Notes: a model not told the origin generated them from the letters alone. Numbered from the stretch's first letter, positions 8,637 through 18,545 are shown. The stretch: DNA of 64,000 bases from Azonexus hydrophilus (GCF_001956855.1 NZ_MTHD01000003.1:62001-126000); one strand, 5' to 3'. Numbers and translations: made by a program.

Positions 8637-9187
8637 TTCTTTTCCTTGGTTTCCCGGCTCAGCAGGTGGTCGACCGCAGCAGCGAGATTGGCGAAGATCA
8701 GCGTGCCTTCCGGCAGGTCGCCCTCATCGCGGGTCTTCTCGCCCTTGCCGGTGAGTACCAGCATCGGCCGGCAGCCGGCGGCGGCGCCGGCCTGCAGGTC
8801 GCGCAGCGAGTCGCCGATGGTGGCGACACCATTGAGGTCGGCGTTGAGCGTCTCTGCGATGCGCTTGAACATGCCCGGCTTGGGCTTGCGACATTCGCAC
8901 TTCGAGTCGGCGGCGTGTGGGCAATAGAAGATCGCATCAATGCGACCGCCCAGTTCGAAGGCTGCCTTGTGCATCTTCTTGTGGATGCGATTCAGAGTGT
9001 CCATGTCGAACAGGCCGCGCCCGATCCCCGACTGGTTGGTGGCGACGACGACGCGGTAGCCGTTCTGCTTGAGCCGCGCGATGGCCTCCAGGCTGCCCGG
9101 GATCGGCTTCCACTCCTCCGGACTCTTGATGTACTGGGCGGAATCGAAGTTGATCACGCCGTCACGGTCGAGGATGATGAGTTTCAT
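8633..9187 (-). CDS. gmhB: D-glycero-beta-D-manno-heptose 1,7-bisphosphate 7-phosphatase
   Basis: GmhB removes the 7-phosphate of heptose 1,7-bisphosphate during ADP-heptose synthesis for the LPS inner core. The 184-residue HAD enzyme shows LDRDGVIN at the N-terminus (nucleophile Asp plus acid Asp), ATNQSGIGRG, and the zinc-binding cluster CPHAADSKCECRKPKPG (Cys-X-His and two Cys). GDSLRDLQAG is the last HAD motif. It lies 19 bases after glyS. The heptose function fits the waaP heptose kinase found 10 kb away. Confidence 0.94.
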   Translation of the reverse strand: MKLIILDRDGVINFDSAQYIKSPEEWKPIPGSLEAIARLKQNGYRVVVATNQSGIGRGLFDMDTLNRIHKKMHKAAFELGGRIDAIFYCPHAADSKCECRKPKPGMFKRIAETLNADLNGVATIGDSLRDLQAGAAAGCRPMLVLTGKGEKTRDEGDLPEGTLIFANLAAAVDHLLSRETKEKK

Positions 9188-9206
9188 GGCGGCGGCTCTC
9201 CGGAAA

Positions 9207-11312
9207 TCAGGCGGACAGCTTCGACAGGTCGGCGACGCGGTTCATCGCCGCATGCAGCATGGCCAGCAGGCCGAGGCGGTTGGCCTTCAGCGCCGGGTCG
9301 TCGGCATTGACCATGACGCCATCGAAGAAGGCATCGACCGGCGCGCGCAGTCGGGCCAGCGCCTGCAGCGATTCGCTGTAGTCGCCGGTGAGGAAGGCGG
9401 CGTCGGCCTGTGGTACGACTTCGACCAGCGCAGCGTGCAGCGCGCTTTCGGCAGCTTCGCGCAGCAGCGCCGCATCAACGCGGGCTTCGACGACGCCGTC
9501 GGCCTTCTTCAGGATGTTGCCGACCCGCTTGTTGGCGGCGGCCAGCGCGGCGGCTTCCGGCAGCGCCGAGAAGGCGCGGACGGCGGCCAGGCGCTTGACG
9601 ATGTCGCCCAGACGCTGCGGCCGCTGGCTGACCACGGCATCGACTTCCTGCGCCGTGTAGCCCTGCTCGCGCAGGCTGCCGGCGAGGCGTTCGTAGATGA
9701 AATCGGCGAGCGCCTGCGGGTTCGGGGTAAAGCCCTCGATGCCGGTGAACTGCGCGAAAACTGCGGTCAACAGGCCGTCGACCGCAAGATTCAGGTCGCC
9801 TTCGGCCAACATGCGGATGACGCCGAGCGCATGCCGGCGCAGCGCGAACGGGTCGCGGTCGCCGGTCGGAATCTGGCCGATGCCGAACATGCCGGTCAGC
9901 GTTTCCAGCTTGTCGGCCAGCGCGACGACGGTACCGACGCGGCCGCGCGGCAGGCTGTCGCCAGCGAAGCGCGGCTTGTAATGGTCTTCGATGGCATCGG
10001 CGACGTCGCCGTTCAGGCCGTCGTGCTGGGCGTAGTAACGGCCCATGATGCCCTGTAGTTCAGGGAATTCGCCGACCATGTCGGTCAGCAGGTCGGCCTT
10101 GGCCAGCACCGCTGCCTGTTCGGCATGGTGCACCAGATCGCCGCCGCCGAGTGCTTCGGCGATGGCGCGGGCAATCGCGGCGACGCGCTGGACGCGCTCA
10201 CCCTGAGTGCCCAGCTTGTTGTGGTAGACGACCTTGGACAGGCCGATGACGCGCGATTCGAGCGACTTCTTGCGATCCTGGTCGAAGAAAAACTTGGCAT
10301 CCGCCAACCGCGGACGCACGACGCGCTCGTTGCCGCCGATCACCGCGGAAGCATCTTCCGGGCTGATGTTGCTGACGACGAGGAACTTGTTGGTCAGCTT
10401 GCCGCTGTTGTCGAGCAGCGGGAAGTATTTCTGGTTGGCCTTCATCGTCAGGATCAGACATTCCTGCGGCACCGCGAGGAATTCCGCTTCGAACTGGCCG
10501 ATCAGCACGTTCGGGCGTTCGACCAGTGCGGTCACTTCATCGAGCAGCGCGTCGTCGTCAATGGGCTTGCCACCGGCCTTGGCTGCGGCGGCTGCAAGCT
10601 GGCGGGCGATTTCGGCGCGGCGTTCGGCGAACGAAGCGATGACGGCACCGTCCTTGAGCAGCGTCGCGGCGTAGCTGTCGGCATCGGCGATCACCACCGG
10701 ATCAACGGCGGCTTCGAAGCGATGGCCCTTGGTGTTGCGGCCGGAGTTCAGGCCGAGCACGGAAACCGGCACGGCATCGCTGCCGTGCAGCGCCACCAGA
10801 CCATGCGCCGGGCGGACGAAATTGACACTACTCCAGCCATCCTGCAACTGGTAGGTCATGACCTTCGGGATCGGCAGCGCGGCCAGCGCAGCTTCGACTG
10901 CCTTCTGCAGGCCTTCAGCCAGCGTCGCGCCTGTTGCTACGCTGTCGTAGTAGAGCATGCCGTTTTCGTCGCGCAGGTCTTTTTCGGCAACGGAAGGATC
11001 TGCGCCGAAAGAGATCAATTTTTTGACCAGTGCTTGAGTCAGCTTTCCATCCGCATCCTTACCAACGGAGGTGGGCATGAGTTTTCTTGGCAAAAATACA
11101 TTTGCCCCCGTTGATTCGACGTTGGTTATGTGGACAGCTAAACGCCGTGGTGATGCAAAAGGAGTAACTTCGACCTGGTCTTTCAATGATAGTAGGCGAG
11201 AGAGTCCGAGAGAGTTGTGTATGGACTTGGCAAACACTTCGCCGAGCTTCTTCAGTGCCTTCGGCGGCAGTTCTTCAACGAACAGTTCAACGAGGAGGTT
11301 CTTGGCAGTCAT
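9207..11312 (-). CDS. glyS: Glycyl-tRNA synthetase beta subunit
   Basis: The beta chain of the alpha2beta2 bacterial glycyl-tRNA synthetase binds tRNA-Gly. The 701-residue protein begins LLVELFVEELPPKALKKL, the standard GlyS N-terminus, from ATG 11312. The central part has KVVYHNKLGTQGERVQR and LTDMVGEFPELQGIMGRYYA; the C-terminal part is a DALR-like anticodon-binding region. One base separates it from glyQ. The gene contains two copies of the TGCGGTCRAC word arranged as an inverted pair at 9761-9788. Confidence 0.97.
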   Translation of the reverse strand: MTAKNLLVELFVEELPPKALKKLGEVFAKSIHNSLGLSRLLSLKDQVEVTPFASPRRLAVHITNVESTGANVFLPRKLMPTSVGKDADGKLTQALVKKLISFGADPSVAEKDLRDENGMLYYDSVATGATLAEGLQKAVEAALAALPIPKVMTYQLQDGWSSVNFVRPAHGLVALHGSDAVPVSVLGLNSGRNTKGHRFEAAVDPVVIADADSYAATLLKDGAVIASFAERRAEIARQLAAAAAKAGGKPIDDDALLDEVTALVERPNVLIGQFEAEFLAVPQECLILTMKANQKYFPLLDNSGKLTNKFLVVSNISPEDASAVIGGNERVVRPRLADAKFFFDQDRKKSLESRVIGLSKVVYHNKLGTQGERVQRVAAIARAIAEALGGGDLVHHAEQAAVLAKADLLTDMVGEFPELQGIMGRYYAQHDGLNGDVADAIEDHYKPRFAGDSLPRGRVGTVVALADKLETLTGMFGIGQIPTGDRDPFALRRHALGVIRMLAEGDLNLAVDGLLTAVFAQFTGIEGFTPNPQALADFIYERLAGSLREQGYTAQEVDAVVSQRPQRLGDIVKRLAAVRAFSALPEAAALAAANKRVGNILKKADGVVEARVDAALLREAAESALHAALVEVVPQADAAFLTGDYSESLQALARLRAPVDAFFDGVMVNADDPALKANRLGLLAMLHAAMNRVADLSKLSA
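9761..9788. repeat. Inverted pair of the TGCGGTCRAC word inside glyS
   Basis: CTGCGGTCAAC (9761-9771) and GTCGACCGCAAG (9777-9788) face each other across 5 bases. They are two of the 23 sites of this word in the window. Inverted pairs are a common arrangement of known DNA uptake sequences, although those usually act as terminators between genes, whereas this pair is inside a coding region. Confidence 0.6.
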
Positions 11313-11313
11313 C

Positions 11314-12270
11314 TCAGGCGGCTTTCTTGGCGTTCTGTTCTTCGAGCTTGGCGAGGACTTCGTTGGCCCAGTCGCGCGGTGCCATCGGGAAGCCGAGGCG
11401 GGCGCGGGAGTCGAGGTAGGCTTGCGCCACGGCGCGGGCCAGGTTGCGGATGCGGCCGATGTAGGCGGCACGTTCGGTGACCGAGATGGCGCCGCGGGCG
11501 TCGAGCAGGTTGAAGGTGTGTGCCGCCTTCAGCACCTGTTCGTAGGCCGGCAGCGCGAGCTGAGCGCCCATCAGGTGCTGCGCCTGCTTCTCGTGCGCGG
11601 CGAAGGCGTGGAACAGGAAGTCGACGTCGGAGTGTTCGAAGTTGTAGGTCGATTGCTCGACTTCGTTCTGGTGATAGACGTCGCCGTAGGTCAGGCCTTC
11701 CGTCCAGGTCAGGTCATAGACGTTCTCGACGCCCTGCAGGTACATCGCCAGGCGCTCGATGCCGTAGGTGATTTCGCCGGTGATCGGCTTGCAGTCGATG
11801 CCGCCGACCTGCTGGAAGTAGGTGAATTGCGTCACTTCCATGCCGTTCATCCAGACTTCCCAACCCAGACCCCAGGCGCCCAGCGTCGGGTTTTCCCAGT
11901 CGTCCTCGACGAAACGCACGTCGTTTTTCTTCAGGTCGAAGCCGAGCGCTTCGAGTGAGCCGAGGTAGAGTTCGAGAATGTTGTCCGGCGCCGGCTTGAG
12001 CACCACCTGGAACTGGTAGTAGTGCTGCATGCGGTTCGGGTTTTCGCCGTAGCGGCCATCTTTCGGGCGGCGCGACGGCTGTACGTAGGCGGCCTTCCAC
12101 GGCTCCGGGCCGATGGCGCGCAGGAAGGTGGCGGTGTGGCTGGTGCCGGCGCCGACTTCCATGTCGTAGGGTTGCAGCAGGGCGCAGCCCTGGGCACTCC
12201 AGTATTGCTGCAGGCGCAGGATGATTTCCTGGAACGTTGGCTTTTTCGCGGATGTGTTGCTGGTCGTCAT
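11314..12270 (-). CDS. glyQ: Glycyl-tRNA synthetase alpha subunit
   Basis: The catalytic alpha subunit of bacterial glycyl-tRNA synthetase, 318 residues. It starts at ATG 12270, after which [18 protein letters not shown] is the typical opening. Class II motifs are visible: [16 protein letters not shown] with [13 protein letters not shown], then [20 protein letters not shown] and [10 protein letters not shown]. It is the first gene of the minus-strand run glyQ-glyS-gmhB-plsC-YgjP-gloA. A TAAAAT element lies on its strand about 32 bases upstream (12302-12307), without a convincing -35. The upstream 309 bases are shared with a divergent lytic transglycosylase gene. Confidence 0.97.
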   Translation of the reverse strand: MTTSNTSAKKPTFQEIILRLQQYWSAQGCALLQPYDMEVGAGTSHTATFLRAIGPEPWKAAYVQPSRRPKDGRYGENPNRMQHYYQFQVVLKPAPDNILELYLGSLEALGFDLKKNDVRFVEDDWENPTLGAWGLGWEVWMNGMEVTQFTYFQQVGGIDCKPITGEITYGIERLAMYLQGVENVYDLTWTEGLTYGDVYHQNEVEQSTYNFEHSDVDFLFHAFAAHEKQAQHLMGAQLALPAYEQVLKAAHTFNLLDARGAISVTERAAYIGRIRNLARAVAQAYLDSRARLGFPMAPRDWANEVLAKLEEQNAKKAA

Positions 12271-12386
12271 CGGACACGCTCGGGAAGACGGAAAACACAG
12301 GATTTTACAGGCTTTTGGCCGCTCCCGGCAGCTTGCCGCCTGTGGCGCGAATACAACGCCTGACTCGTCCTTGCTGCGCTGTATTC

Positions 12387-12414
12387 TTGACTTGTTCAAA
12401 TAAATCAATAGAAT
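12387..12414 (+). promoter_or_regulatory. Sigma-70-type promoter for the lytic transglycosylase
   Basis: TTGACT (12387-12392) and TAGAAT (12409-12414) are separated by 16 bases. Transcription would begin near 12421, leaving a leader of about 160 bases before the ATG at 12580. Confidence 0.6.
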
Positions 12415-12420
12415 GCGCGC

Positions 12421-12579
12421 TGTATTGTTGCGGTGCAACACCGGTGTTTCCACGCTTTCGGCCAGACTCGGCCTGTTGGAAACCTTGCTTCCTCCCACGG
12501 AGGAATGGCCCGGTGTCGTACCCCCCGTAACCGTTCGCCGGCCGCTTTCTGGGTCGGTGGCAACAGTGAAGGAGGGCGC
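12421..12579 (+). promoter_or_regulatory. Structured 5' leader of the lytic transglycosylase gene
   Basis: This 159-base untranslated stretch contains three consecutive strong stem-loops: TGTTGC/GCAACA around a GGT loop (12426-12440), GGTGTTTCC pairing with GGAAACC and enclosing a smaller GGCC hairpin, and TTCCTCC/GGAGGAA around CAC. A last pairing (GGCCC with GGGTC) could form just ahead of the ribosome-binding GGAGGG. I do not recognise it as a known riboswitch class. The rest of the 309-base divergent intergenic region (12271-12420) holds the promoter and nothing else I can identify. Confidence 0.4.
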
Positions 12580-13290
12580 ATGTTCGCTTCGCAGTTCCTT
12601 TCCCCCGCAGTATCGCGGGTAGTCGCGGCCGTATCCCACGTCGTCCGCAAGTTTCTGATGTTGGCCGGGCTGGTTTTCGTGCTCGGTCTGGCTGGTACCT
12701 ACAAGGGCCATTCCGGCCTGCTCGATGGCCTGCAGGCAATGTTCCCCGGTGGCGTCAATGCCAGCGAGCGCAGCGCCGTCCCGGTTGCCGACGATGCCCT
12801 GCTGCCGGTGGCAGCGCTCAACCAGGAGCGCCTTGTACCGTCGATGCAGCAGGCGCTGCATTACGTGGCCCGCCGCTATCGGGTCTCCAACGAAGTGCTG
12901 GTGCCGATCTTCCTGGCTGCGCAGGACAGCGCCCGCGAATTCGGGCTTGATCCGCTGCTGATCGTCGCCGTCATCGGTGTCGAATCCGGCTTCAATCCGT
13001 TCTCGCAGAGCGTGGTGGGGGCCCAGGGCTTGATGCAGGTGATGCCGCGCTTCCATTCTGACAAATTGCCGGATGGTGCCGGCGAGCTGCCGTTCTTCGA
13101 TCCGGTGACCAATGTCCAGGTCGGCTCGCGCGTGCTGCGCGAATCGATCAGCCGCAACGGTGGTCTGGTACCAGGCCTGCAGCAGTTCGGCGGCGCCATC
13201 AACGATCCGGATCGTCGCTATTCGGGCAAGGTGCTGGCGGAACGCGAACGTCTCGAACAGGCGATCCAGCAGCGCATGCAGAAAGCCTGA
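12580..13290 (+). CDS. Lytic transglycosylase (SLT domain), membrane-anchored
   Basis: A 236-residue murein-cleaving enzyme. One membrane helix (about 22-42) anchors it in the inner membrane with the catalytic domain in the periplasm. The SLT domain shows [20 protein letters not shown], then [10 protein letters not shown] with the catalytic Glu, [10 protein letters not shown], and [20 protein letters not shown] near the end. ATG 12580 is preceded by GGAGGG. The frame is open upstream to a GTG at 12433, but that would translate the structured leader and add a low-complexity N-terminus. It ends exactly where the convergent lnt gene ends (stops at 13288-13290 and 13291-13293). Confidence 0.9.
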   Translation: MFASQFLSPAVSRVVAAVSHVVRKFLMLAGLVFVLGLAGTYKGHSGLLDGLQAMFPGGVNASERSAVPVADDALLPVAALNQERLVPSMQQALHYVARRYRVSNEVLVPIFLAAQDSAREFGLDPLLIVAVIGVESGFNPFSQSVVGAQGLMQVMPRFHSDKLPDGAGELPFFDPVTNVQVGSRVLRESISRNGGLVPGLQQFGGAINDPDRRYSGKVLAERERLEQAIQQRMQKA

Positions 13291-14754
13291 TCAGGCCTTC
13301 TTGCGGCCTAGCCGGCAGGCCAGCAACAGGCTAATGGCGAGCAGGCCCAGAAAGAGCGGGTTGCCGGCTTGGCCGAAGGGGGTGCTGCCGGTGTGAGCGC
13401 GCACTTCGCCGCGGAGTACGCCGGTTTCAAAAGCCGGTAGTGCCGCTACCAGGTTGCCGCGGGCATCGATGATTGCGGTCATGCCGGTGTTGGTGGCGCG
13501 CAGCATCGGCCGGCCGGTTTCGGCGGCGCGCATCCGGGCGATCTGCAGATGCTGTGGCTGGGCCAGCGAGCGGCCGAACCACGCGGTGTTGGACAGGTTG
13601 GCGAGAATGCCGGCCTGCGGCAGCGCACGGATGATCTCATCGCCGAAAACATCCTCGTAGCAGATGTTGACCGCAACATGCCGGCCGCTGACGGCCAGCG
13701 GCGTCTGCTGCTCGGGTCCGGCACTGAATGCCGACAACGGAATGTTGGCTTGCGCCATGAACCAGGCAAAGCCGGCCGGGATGAACTCGCCGAAGGGCAC
13801 CAGGTGGCTCTTGCTGTAAACCTGCGATGGCGAGCTGCCGAGGCTGACAGCGCTGTTGAAATAAGTGCCGCCGGGAACGCCGGTCAGCGTGCCGAGGATC
13901 AGATCGCCGCCCTGGCGGCTGGCCAGGGTTTTCAGTTCGTCGAGGTAGTCGACCGGCAGATGGTCGATGAAGGCGGGCAGGGCGGTTTCGGGCAGCAGTG
14001 TCAGTTGCGCCGGGTTGGCAGCGATCAGGTCGCGGTACAGCGTCAGTGTGCGGATGAAGCTTTCCGGGCGGAATTTCATGTCCTGCGGGATGTTGCCCTG
14101 GATCAGCGCGACGCTGACCGGCTCACCTTCGGCGGTTGTCCATTCGATCTGGCGCAGGCCGAAGCCGATGGCAACGAGTGCTGCCAGCAGTGGCAGGCCG
14201 AGGCGCCAGCGCAGCAGCGTGGCGCCGCTCAGCGCGACCAGCAGCGACAAGCCAAAGACGCCGATCAGCGGGGCAAAACCGGCGAGCGGGCTGGGCGGAG
14301 CCTGGGTGTAGCCGATGGCGAGCCACGGAAAGCCGGTGAAAATCCAGCTGCGCAGCCAGTCGACCGCAGCAATCAGTGCTGCGTAGAACAGTGCCTGGCG
14401 CCAGAAACCTGCGGGTTGCCAGCGTTTGAAGGTCCAGCCGGCGAGCGCCGGGTAGAGCGCCATCGCGGCGCAGAACAGCAGGGTTGCCGGGCCGGCCAGC
14501 CACCAGGGCATGCCGCCGAAGACCGACAGGCTGACGAAGATCCACGAAACGCCGGCGACGAAAAAGCCGAGGCCGAACAGGAAGCCGGTCCACGCGGCCT
14601 GACGCGGTGTCGGCGCCCGGCGCAACAGTGCAAACAGCGCCAGCCACGGCAGTGGCGCCAGCCAGAACAGGTCGAACGGCGCAAAACAGAGGACGCCGGC
14701 GGCGCCGGCCAGCAGGGCCGCCAGCAGGCGGCCTGCCGGATCAGGCAAGGGCAT
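13291..14754 (-). CDS. lnt: Apolipoprotein N-acyltransferase
   Basis: Lnt adds the third acyl chain to the N-terminal Cys of lipoproteins in the inner membrane. The 487-residue protein has an N-terminal block of several membrane helices, a periplasmic nitrilase domain, and a last helix near the C-terminus. The catalytic triad is visible: Glu in LLPETALPAF (about 254), Lys in SKSHLVPFGEF (about 313) and Cys in NICYEDVFG (about 365). It starts at ATG 14754, overlapping the end of corC by 14 bases, and is the last gene of miaB-phoH-ybeY-corC-lnt. Confidence 0.96.
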   Translation of the reverse strand: MPLPDPAGRLLAALLAGAAGVLCFAPFDLFWLAPLPWLALFALLRRAPTPRQAAWTGFLFGLGFFVAGVSWIFVSLSVFGGMPWWLAGPATLLFCAAMALYPALAGWTFKRWQPAGFWRQALFYAALIAAVDWLRSWIFTGFPWLAIGYTQAPPSPLAGFAPLIGVFGLSLLVALSGATLLRWRLGLPLLAALVAIGFGLRQIEWTTAEGEPVSVALIQGNIPQDMKFRPESFIRTLTLYRDLIAANPAQLTLLPETALPAFIDHLPVDYLDELKTLASRQGGDLILGTLTGVPGGTYFNSAVSLGSSPSQVYSKSHLVPFGEFIPAGFAWFMAQANIPLSAFSAGPEQQTPLAVSGRHVAVNICYEDVFGDEIIRALPQAGILANLSNTAWFGRSLAQPQHLQIARMRAAETGRPMLRATNTGMTAIIDARGNLVAALPAFETGVLRGEVRAHTGSTPFGQAGNPLFLGLLAISLLLACRLGRKKA

Positions 14755-15592
14755 CTTGGCCGGCGGCGGGTTTCGGTTTGGGCGGATCGACCAGCAGGGT
14801 GTACAGACGGCGGCTGTCGGCGCGCAGCACCTGGAAACGCATGCCGTCGATTTCCAGTGTTTCGTTGCGCTTGGGAACGCGGCCGAGGTGACGCAGGACG
14901 AGGCCGCCGACGGTGTCGAATTCCTCGTCGGAGAAGCTGGTCGAGAAGGCGGCGTTGAAGTCTTCGATCTCGGTACGGGCCTTGACCCGGTAACGGCCGG
15001 CGGAGTCGAGGCGGATGTTGTCGTGGGCCTCGTCGAAGTCGTATTCGTCCTCGATGTCGCCGACGATCTGCTCAAGCACGTCCTCGATGGTGACCAGGCC
15101 GGCGACGCCGCCGTATTCGTTGACGACGATGGCCATGTGGTTGCGCGAGACGCGGAATTCGCGCAGCAGCACATTGAGGCGCTTGGATTCGGGGATGAAC
15201 ACCGCCGGGCGCAGCCAGTCGCGCAGGTCGAAACTTTCTTCGACATGGGTGCGCAGCAGGTCCTTGGCCAGCAGGATGCCCAGCACGTTGTCGCGGTCGC
15301 CATTGACGACGGGGAAGCGGGAGTGCGCGGCTTCGATGACGAAGGGCAGGATTTCCGTCATCGGGTCGTCGATGTCGACGACGTCCATCTGGGCCCGCGG
15401 GATCATCACGTCGGTGACGCGGGTGTCCGAAGCGGCCAGCGCACCTTCGATGATGGTCAGCGCATCGGCGTCCATCAGGTTGCGCTCGTAGGCCGAGTGG
15501 AGTATTTCAAGCAGCTGCTCGCGATCTTCGGGTTCGCGCAGCAGCAGGGAAGTCAGGCGTTCGATGAAACCGGGTTTACTGTCACTGTCCAT
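14741..15592 (-). CDS. corC: CorC/YbeX family CBS-domain protein
   Basis: A 283-residue cytoplasmic protein with a pair of CBS domains (about 60-185; VTDVMIPRAQMDVV and YGGVAGLVTIEDVLEQIVG) and a C-terminal CorC_HlyC domain. The family is linked to cobalt/magnesium efflux; in many bacteria it sits, as here, between ybeY and lnt. ATG 15592 is preferred to an in-frame TTG at 15601 because it leaves a 5-base gap after ybeY. Confidence 0.93.
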   Translation of the reverse strand: MDSDSKPGFIERLTSLLLREPEDREQLLEILHSAYERNLMDADALTIIEGALAASDTRVTDVMIPRAQMDVVDIDDPMTEILPFVIEAAHSRFPVVNGDRDNVLGILLAKDLLRTHVEESFDLRDWLRPAVFIPESKRLNVLLREFRVSRNHMAIVVNEYGGVAGLVTIEDVLEQIVGDIEDEYDFDEAHDNIRLDSAGRYRVKARTEIEDFNAAFSTSFSDEEFDTVGGLVLRHLGRVPKRNETLEIDGMRFQVLRADSRRLYTLLVDPPKPKPAAGQDALA

Positions 15593-15597
15593 GATGT

Positions 15598-16059
15598 TCA
15601 AACCGCCGGATTGTCCGGATACGGATCCGGGTAGCCCAGCGCGGCAAGTAGTGTCCTTTCTTCGTTTTCCATGTCCTGGGCATCATCGTCGTTCTCATGA
15701 TCCCAGCCTTGCAGATGCAGCATACCATGCACCGTCATATGGGCGTAGTGCGCGGCCAGCGGCTTGTTCTGCTCTGTCGCCTCCTGCGCCACGACGGCCG
15801 GGCAGATCACCAGATCGCCCATGACCAGTGGTTCGGTCTCATACGGAAAGGACAGCACGTTGGTCGCGTAGTCCTTGCCGCGGTATTCCTTGTTCAGTTC
15901 CCGGCCTTCTTCAACATCGACGAGGCGGATGGTGATCTGGCCGCCGCCAACCAGCGCGGCGCGCGCCCAGCGCACGAAATCTGCCCGCAAGGGTAATCCC
16001 TCCCGGTTACAGGCGTATTGCACGGACAGATCAAGACGTTTGCTGGCTGCGTTTTTCAT
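15598..16059 (-). CDS. ybeY: Endoribonuclease/rRNA maturation factor
   Basis: YbeY is a single-strand-specific RNase involved in 16S rRNA 3'-end maturation and ribosome quality control. The 153-residue protein ends with the metal-binding motif [15 protein letters not shown], matching H-x3-H-x5-H. The earlier block VLSFPYE is also conserved. It starts at ATG 16059, overlapping the phoH 3' end by 29 bases, in keeping with the conserved phoH-ybeY pair. Confidence 0.96.
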   Translation of the reverse strand: MKNAASKRLDLSVQYACNREGLPLRADFVRWARAALVGGGQITIRLVDVEEGRELNKEYRGKDYATNVLSFPYETEPLVMGDLVICPAVVAQEATEQNKPLAAHYAHMTVHGMLHLQGWDHENDDDAQDMENEERTLLAALGYPDPYPDNPAV

Positions 16060-16978
16060 AGGCTTCGACGATGCGCGCGACCAGCGGGTGGCGCACGACA
16101 TCTTCTTTCTTGAAGTGGGTGAAAGCCAGGCCGCGCACGCCGTCGAGCACGTCGATGGCTTCGTTGAGGCCGCTCTTGTGCCCCTTGGGCAGGTCGATCT
16201 GGGTGATGTCGCCGGTGACTACCGCCTTGGCGCCGATGCCGATGCGGGTCAGGAACATCTTCATCTGTTCCGGCGTGGTGTTCTGCGCTTCGTCGAGGAT
16301 GATGAAGGCGTGGTTCAGCGTGCGGCCGCGCATGAAGGCCAGCGGCGCGATCTCGATGGCGCGTTTTTCGTAGAGCTTGCTGACGCGCTCGGCGCCCATC
16401 AGGTCGTACAGCGCGTCGTACAGCGGGCGCAGGTAAGGGTCGATCTTCTGCGTCAGGTCGCCGGGCAGGAAGCCCAGGCGCTCGCCGGCTTCGACGGCCG
16501 GCCGGGTCAGGATGATGCGTTCGACCAGATCGCGCTCGAAGGCGTCGACCGCCGAGGCAACGGCGAGATAGGTCTTGCCGGTGCCGGCCGGGCCGATGCC
16601 GAAGGTGATGTCGTGTTCCTGGATCGCCTTCAGGTAGGCGACCTGGCGCGGCGTGCGGCCGTGCAGTTCGGTCTTGCGCGTGACCAGTTGCGGGCCGTCG
16701 CTGATGCTGCCGGGGGTGACGCGGCGTACCGGGCCGTTGGTCAGTTCAACCAGGCTGAGCTGGATTTCGTCGACCGACAGTGGTGCCCGTGCCAGCGTAT
16801 AGAAATGGCGGATGGCATCTGCGGTCAACTGGGCTTTTTCACCGGAAACCGAGAAGCGTTCGTTGCGCCGACGGATGACGACATCGAAACCGGTTTCGAT
16901 CTGCCGGATGTTCTCGTCGAGCGGGCCACACAGATTGGCCAGCAGGACGTTGTCGACCGGGGCCAGGGCGAAATCCAC
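16031..16978 (-). CDS. phoH: PhoH-like ATPase
   Basis: A cytoplasmic ATPase of the PhoH/YbeZ family, 315 residues. Walker A is [11 protein letters not shown] and Walker B is [25 protein letters not shown] follows as the sensor region. The N-terminal part aligns with E. coli YbeZ from LAPVDN onward. I chose GTG 16978 because it lies just after the miaB stop (17001) and matches the expected N-terminus. An ATG at 17065 would overlap miaB by 65 bases. Confidence 0.92.
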   Translation of the reverse strand: MDFALAPVDNVLLANLCGPLDENIRQIETGFDVVIRRRNERFSVSGEKAQLTADAIRHFYTLARAPLSVDEIQLSLVELTNGPVRRVTPGSISDGPQLVTRKTELHGRTPRQVAYLKAIQEHDITFGIGPAGTGKTYLAVASAVDAFERDLVERIILTRPAVEAGERLGFLPGDLTQKIDPYLRPLYDALYDLMGAERVSKLYEKRAIEIAPLAFMRGRTLNHAFIILDEAQNTTPEQMKMFLTRIGIGAKAVVTGDITQIDLPKGHKSGLNEAIDVLDGVRGLAFTHFKKEDVVRHPLVARIVEAYEKRSQQTS

Positions 16979-17000
16979 CGGCCGCGATTTCGGCGCCGGC

Positions 17001-18338
17001 CTAGTCTTCGCGGATGACAATTTCGCCTCGCAGGCTGTGTGGTTGTGCCCCGGTGATGCGGACATCGACGAAGGTGTTGATCAGCCGCGGGTTGCCGGCA
17101 AAATTGACGATGCGGTTGTTGTCGGTGCGCCCGGCCAGTTCGTGCACATCCTTCTTCGACGTGCCTTCGACCAGTACGCGCTGCACGCTGCCGACCATCG
17201 CCTGGCTGACGGCCTGCGCCAGTTCGTCGATCCGCTTCTGCAGCCGCGACAGCCGTGCCGACTTGACGTCGGCCGGCGTGTCGTCGGCGAGTTCGAGCGC
17301 CGGCGTGCCTGGCCGCGGGCTGTAGATGAACGAGAACGAGGCATCGAAGCCGACGTCGTCGATCAGTTTCATCGTCTTCTCGAAATCATCGTCGGTCTCG
17401 CCGGGGAAGCCGACGATGAAGTCGGTGGACAGCGAGATGTCCGGGCGCGCGGCGCGCAGCTTGCGCACGATGGACTTGTATTCGAGCGTCGTGTAACCGC
17501 GCTTCATCGCCGCCAGCACGCGGTCGGAACCGGATTGCACCGGCAGGTGCAGGTGCGAGACCAGCTTGGGCTGGGTCAGGTAGGCGTCGATCAGGCGCTG
17601 CGACATCTCGCGCGGATGCGAGGTGGTGTAGCGGATGCGTTCGATGCCTGGGATGTCGGCGATGTACTCGATCAACAGCGCCAGGTCTGCCTTCTCTTCG
17701 CTGGCTTCCATGTCGCCGCGGTAGGCATTGACGTTCTGGCCGAGCAGCGTCACTTCACCGACGCCGTTGGCTGCCAGGTCGGCAACTTCGGTCAGGACAT
17801 CGTTGAATGGCCGGGAAACTTCGCCGCCACGGGTGTAGGGCACGATGCAGAAGGTGCAGAACTTGGAGCAGCCTTCCATGATCGAGACGAAAGCCGAGGC
17901 GCCCTTGATCTCGGACGGTGGCATCGAGTCGAATTTCTCGATTTCCGGGAACGAGACATCGACCGCCGCCTTGCCGCCGGCCTTGCGCTCGGCGATCAGT
18001 TGCGGCAGGCGGTGCAGCGTCTGTGGGCCGAAGACGACATCGACGTAAGGCGCGCGGGCGACGATGGCGTCGCCTTCCTGGCTGGCGACGCAGCCGCCGA
18101 CGCCGATTACCAGATCGGGATTCTTCAGCTTCAGGTGGCGTACCCGGCCGAGGTCGTGGAAGACCTTCTCCTGCGCCTTCTCGCGCACCGAGCAGGTGTT
18201 GAACAGGATGATGTCGGCTTCCTCGGGATTGTCGGTCTTGACGATCCCTTCGGAAGCGTTGAGCACGTCGGCCATCTTGTCCGAGTCGTACTCGTTCATC
18301 TGGCACCCGAAAGTGCGGATGAAAAGTTTTTTTGGCAT
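17001..18338 (-). CDS. miaB: tRNA-2-methylthio-N6-isopentenyladenosine methylthiotransferase
   Basis: MiaB is a radical-SAM enzyme that methylthiolates i6A37 in tRNAs reading codons beginning with U. The 445-residue protein has the N-terminal UPF0004 domain with Cys ligands in [18 protein letters not shown] and GGCVASQ. The radical-SAM cluster CSKFCTFC follows with PYTRGGE after it, and a TRAM domain closes the protein. ATG 18338 is used. It heads the miaB-phoH-ybeY-corC-lnt operon, and its upstream region is shared with the divergent tRNA-Met gene. Confidence 0.97.
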   Translation of the reverse strand: MPKKLFIRTFGCQMNEYDSDKMADVLNASEGIVKTDNPEEADIILFNTCSVREKAQEKVFHDLGRVRHLKLKNPDLVIGVGGCVASQEGDAIVARAPYVDVVFGPQTLHRLPQLIAERKAGGKAAVDVSFPEIEKFDSMPPSEIKGASAFVSIMEGCSKFCTFCIVPYTRGGEVSRPFNDVLTEVADLAANGVGEVTLLGQNVNAYRGDMEASEEKADLALLIEYIADIPGIERIRYTTSHPREMSQRLIDAYLTQPKLVSHLHLPVQSGSDRVLAAMKRGYTTLEYKSIVRKLRAARPDISLSTDFIVGFPGETDDDFEKTMKLIDDVGFDASFSFIYSPRPGTPALELADDTPADVKSARLSRLQKRIDELAQAVSQAMVGSVQRVLVEGTSKKDVHELAGRTDNNRIVNFAGNPRLINTFVDVRITGAQPHSLRGEIVIRED

Positions 18339-18410
18339 GGGGAATCTGTTGAAAATCAAGGGCGCCGCTTCGGCAATCCGAACGCGGAAAAGTTGCGCAT
18401 TATAACGCGG

Positions 18411-18440
18411 TTGACCGCAGGACCAGCCGCCAACTATAAT
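18411..18440 (+). promoter_or_regulatory. Promoter of the tRNA-Met gene
   Basis: TTGACC (18411-18416) and a consensus TATAAT (18435-18440) lie 18 bases apart; transcription would start near 18447, about 11 bases before the mature tRNA. A copy of the TGCGGTCRAC word (18410-18419, reverse orientation) overlaps the -35 element. Confidence 0.8.
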
Positions 18441-18457
18441 TCGCGCCCTTCGAGTGT

Positions 18458-18534
18458 GGTGATGTAGCTCAGATGGTTAGAGCGATGGATTCATAACCCA
18501 TAGGTCGGCGGTTCGACTCCGCCCATCACCACCA
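18458..18534 (+). tRNA. tRNA-Met (CAT), elongator type
   Basis: A 77-base cloverleaf with CCA encoded. The acceptor stem GGTGATG/CATCACC, D-stem GCTC/GAGC and T-stem GGCGG/CCGCC all pair. The anticodon CAT is at 18492-18494. G1-C72 pairing and the lack of three G-C pairs in the anticodon stem exclude the initiator. The acceptor stem lacks the C4-G69 and C5-G68 pairs that TilS uses to recognise tRNA-Ile2, so methionine is the better assignment. Confidence 0.93.
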
Positions 18535-18545
18535 AAGATTCAGGT

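Noticed and set aside
12433..12579. N-terminal extension of the lytic transglycosylase from GTG 12433
   Set aside because: It would translate the structured leader, has no ribosome-binding site, and gives a low-complexity N-terminus ahead of a normal membrane anchor.
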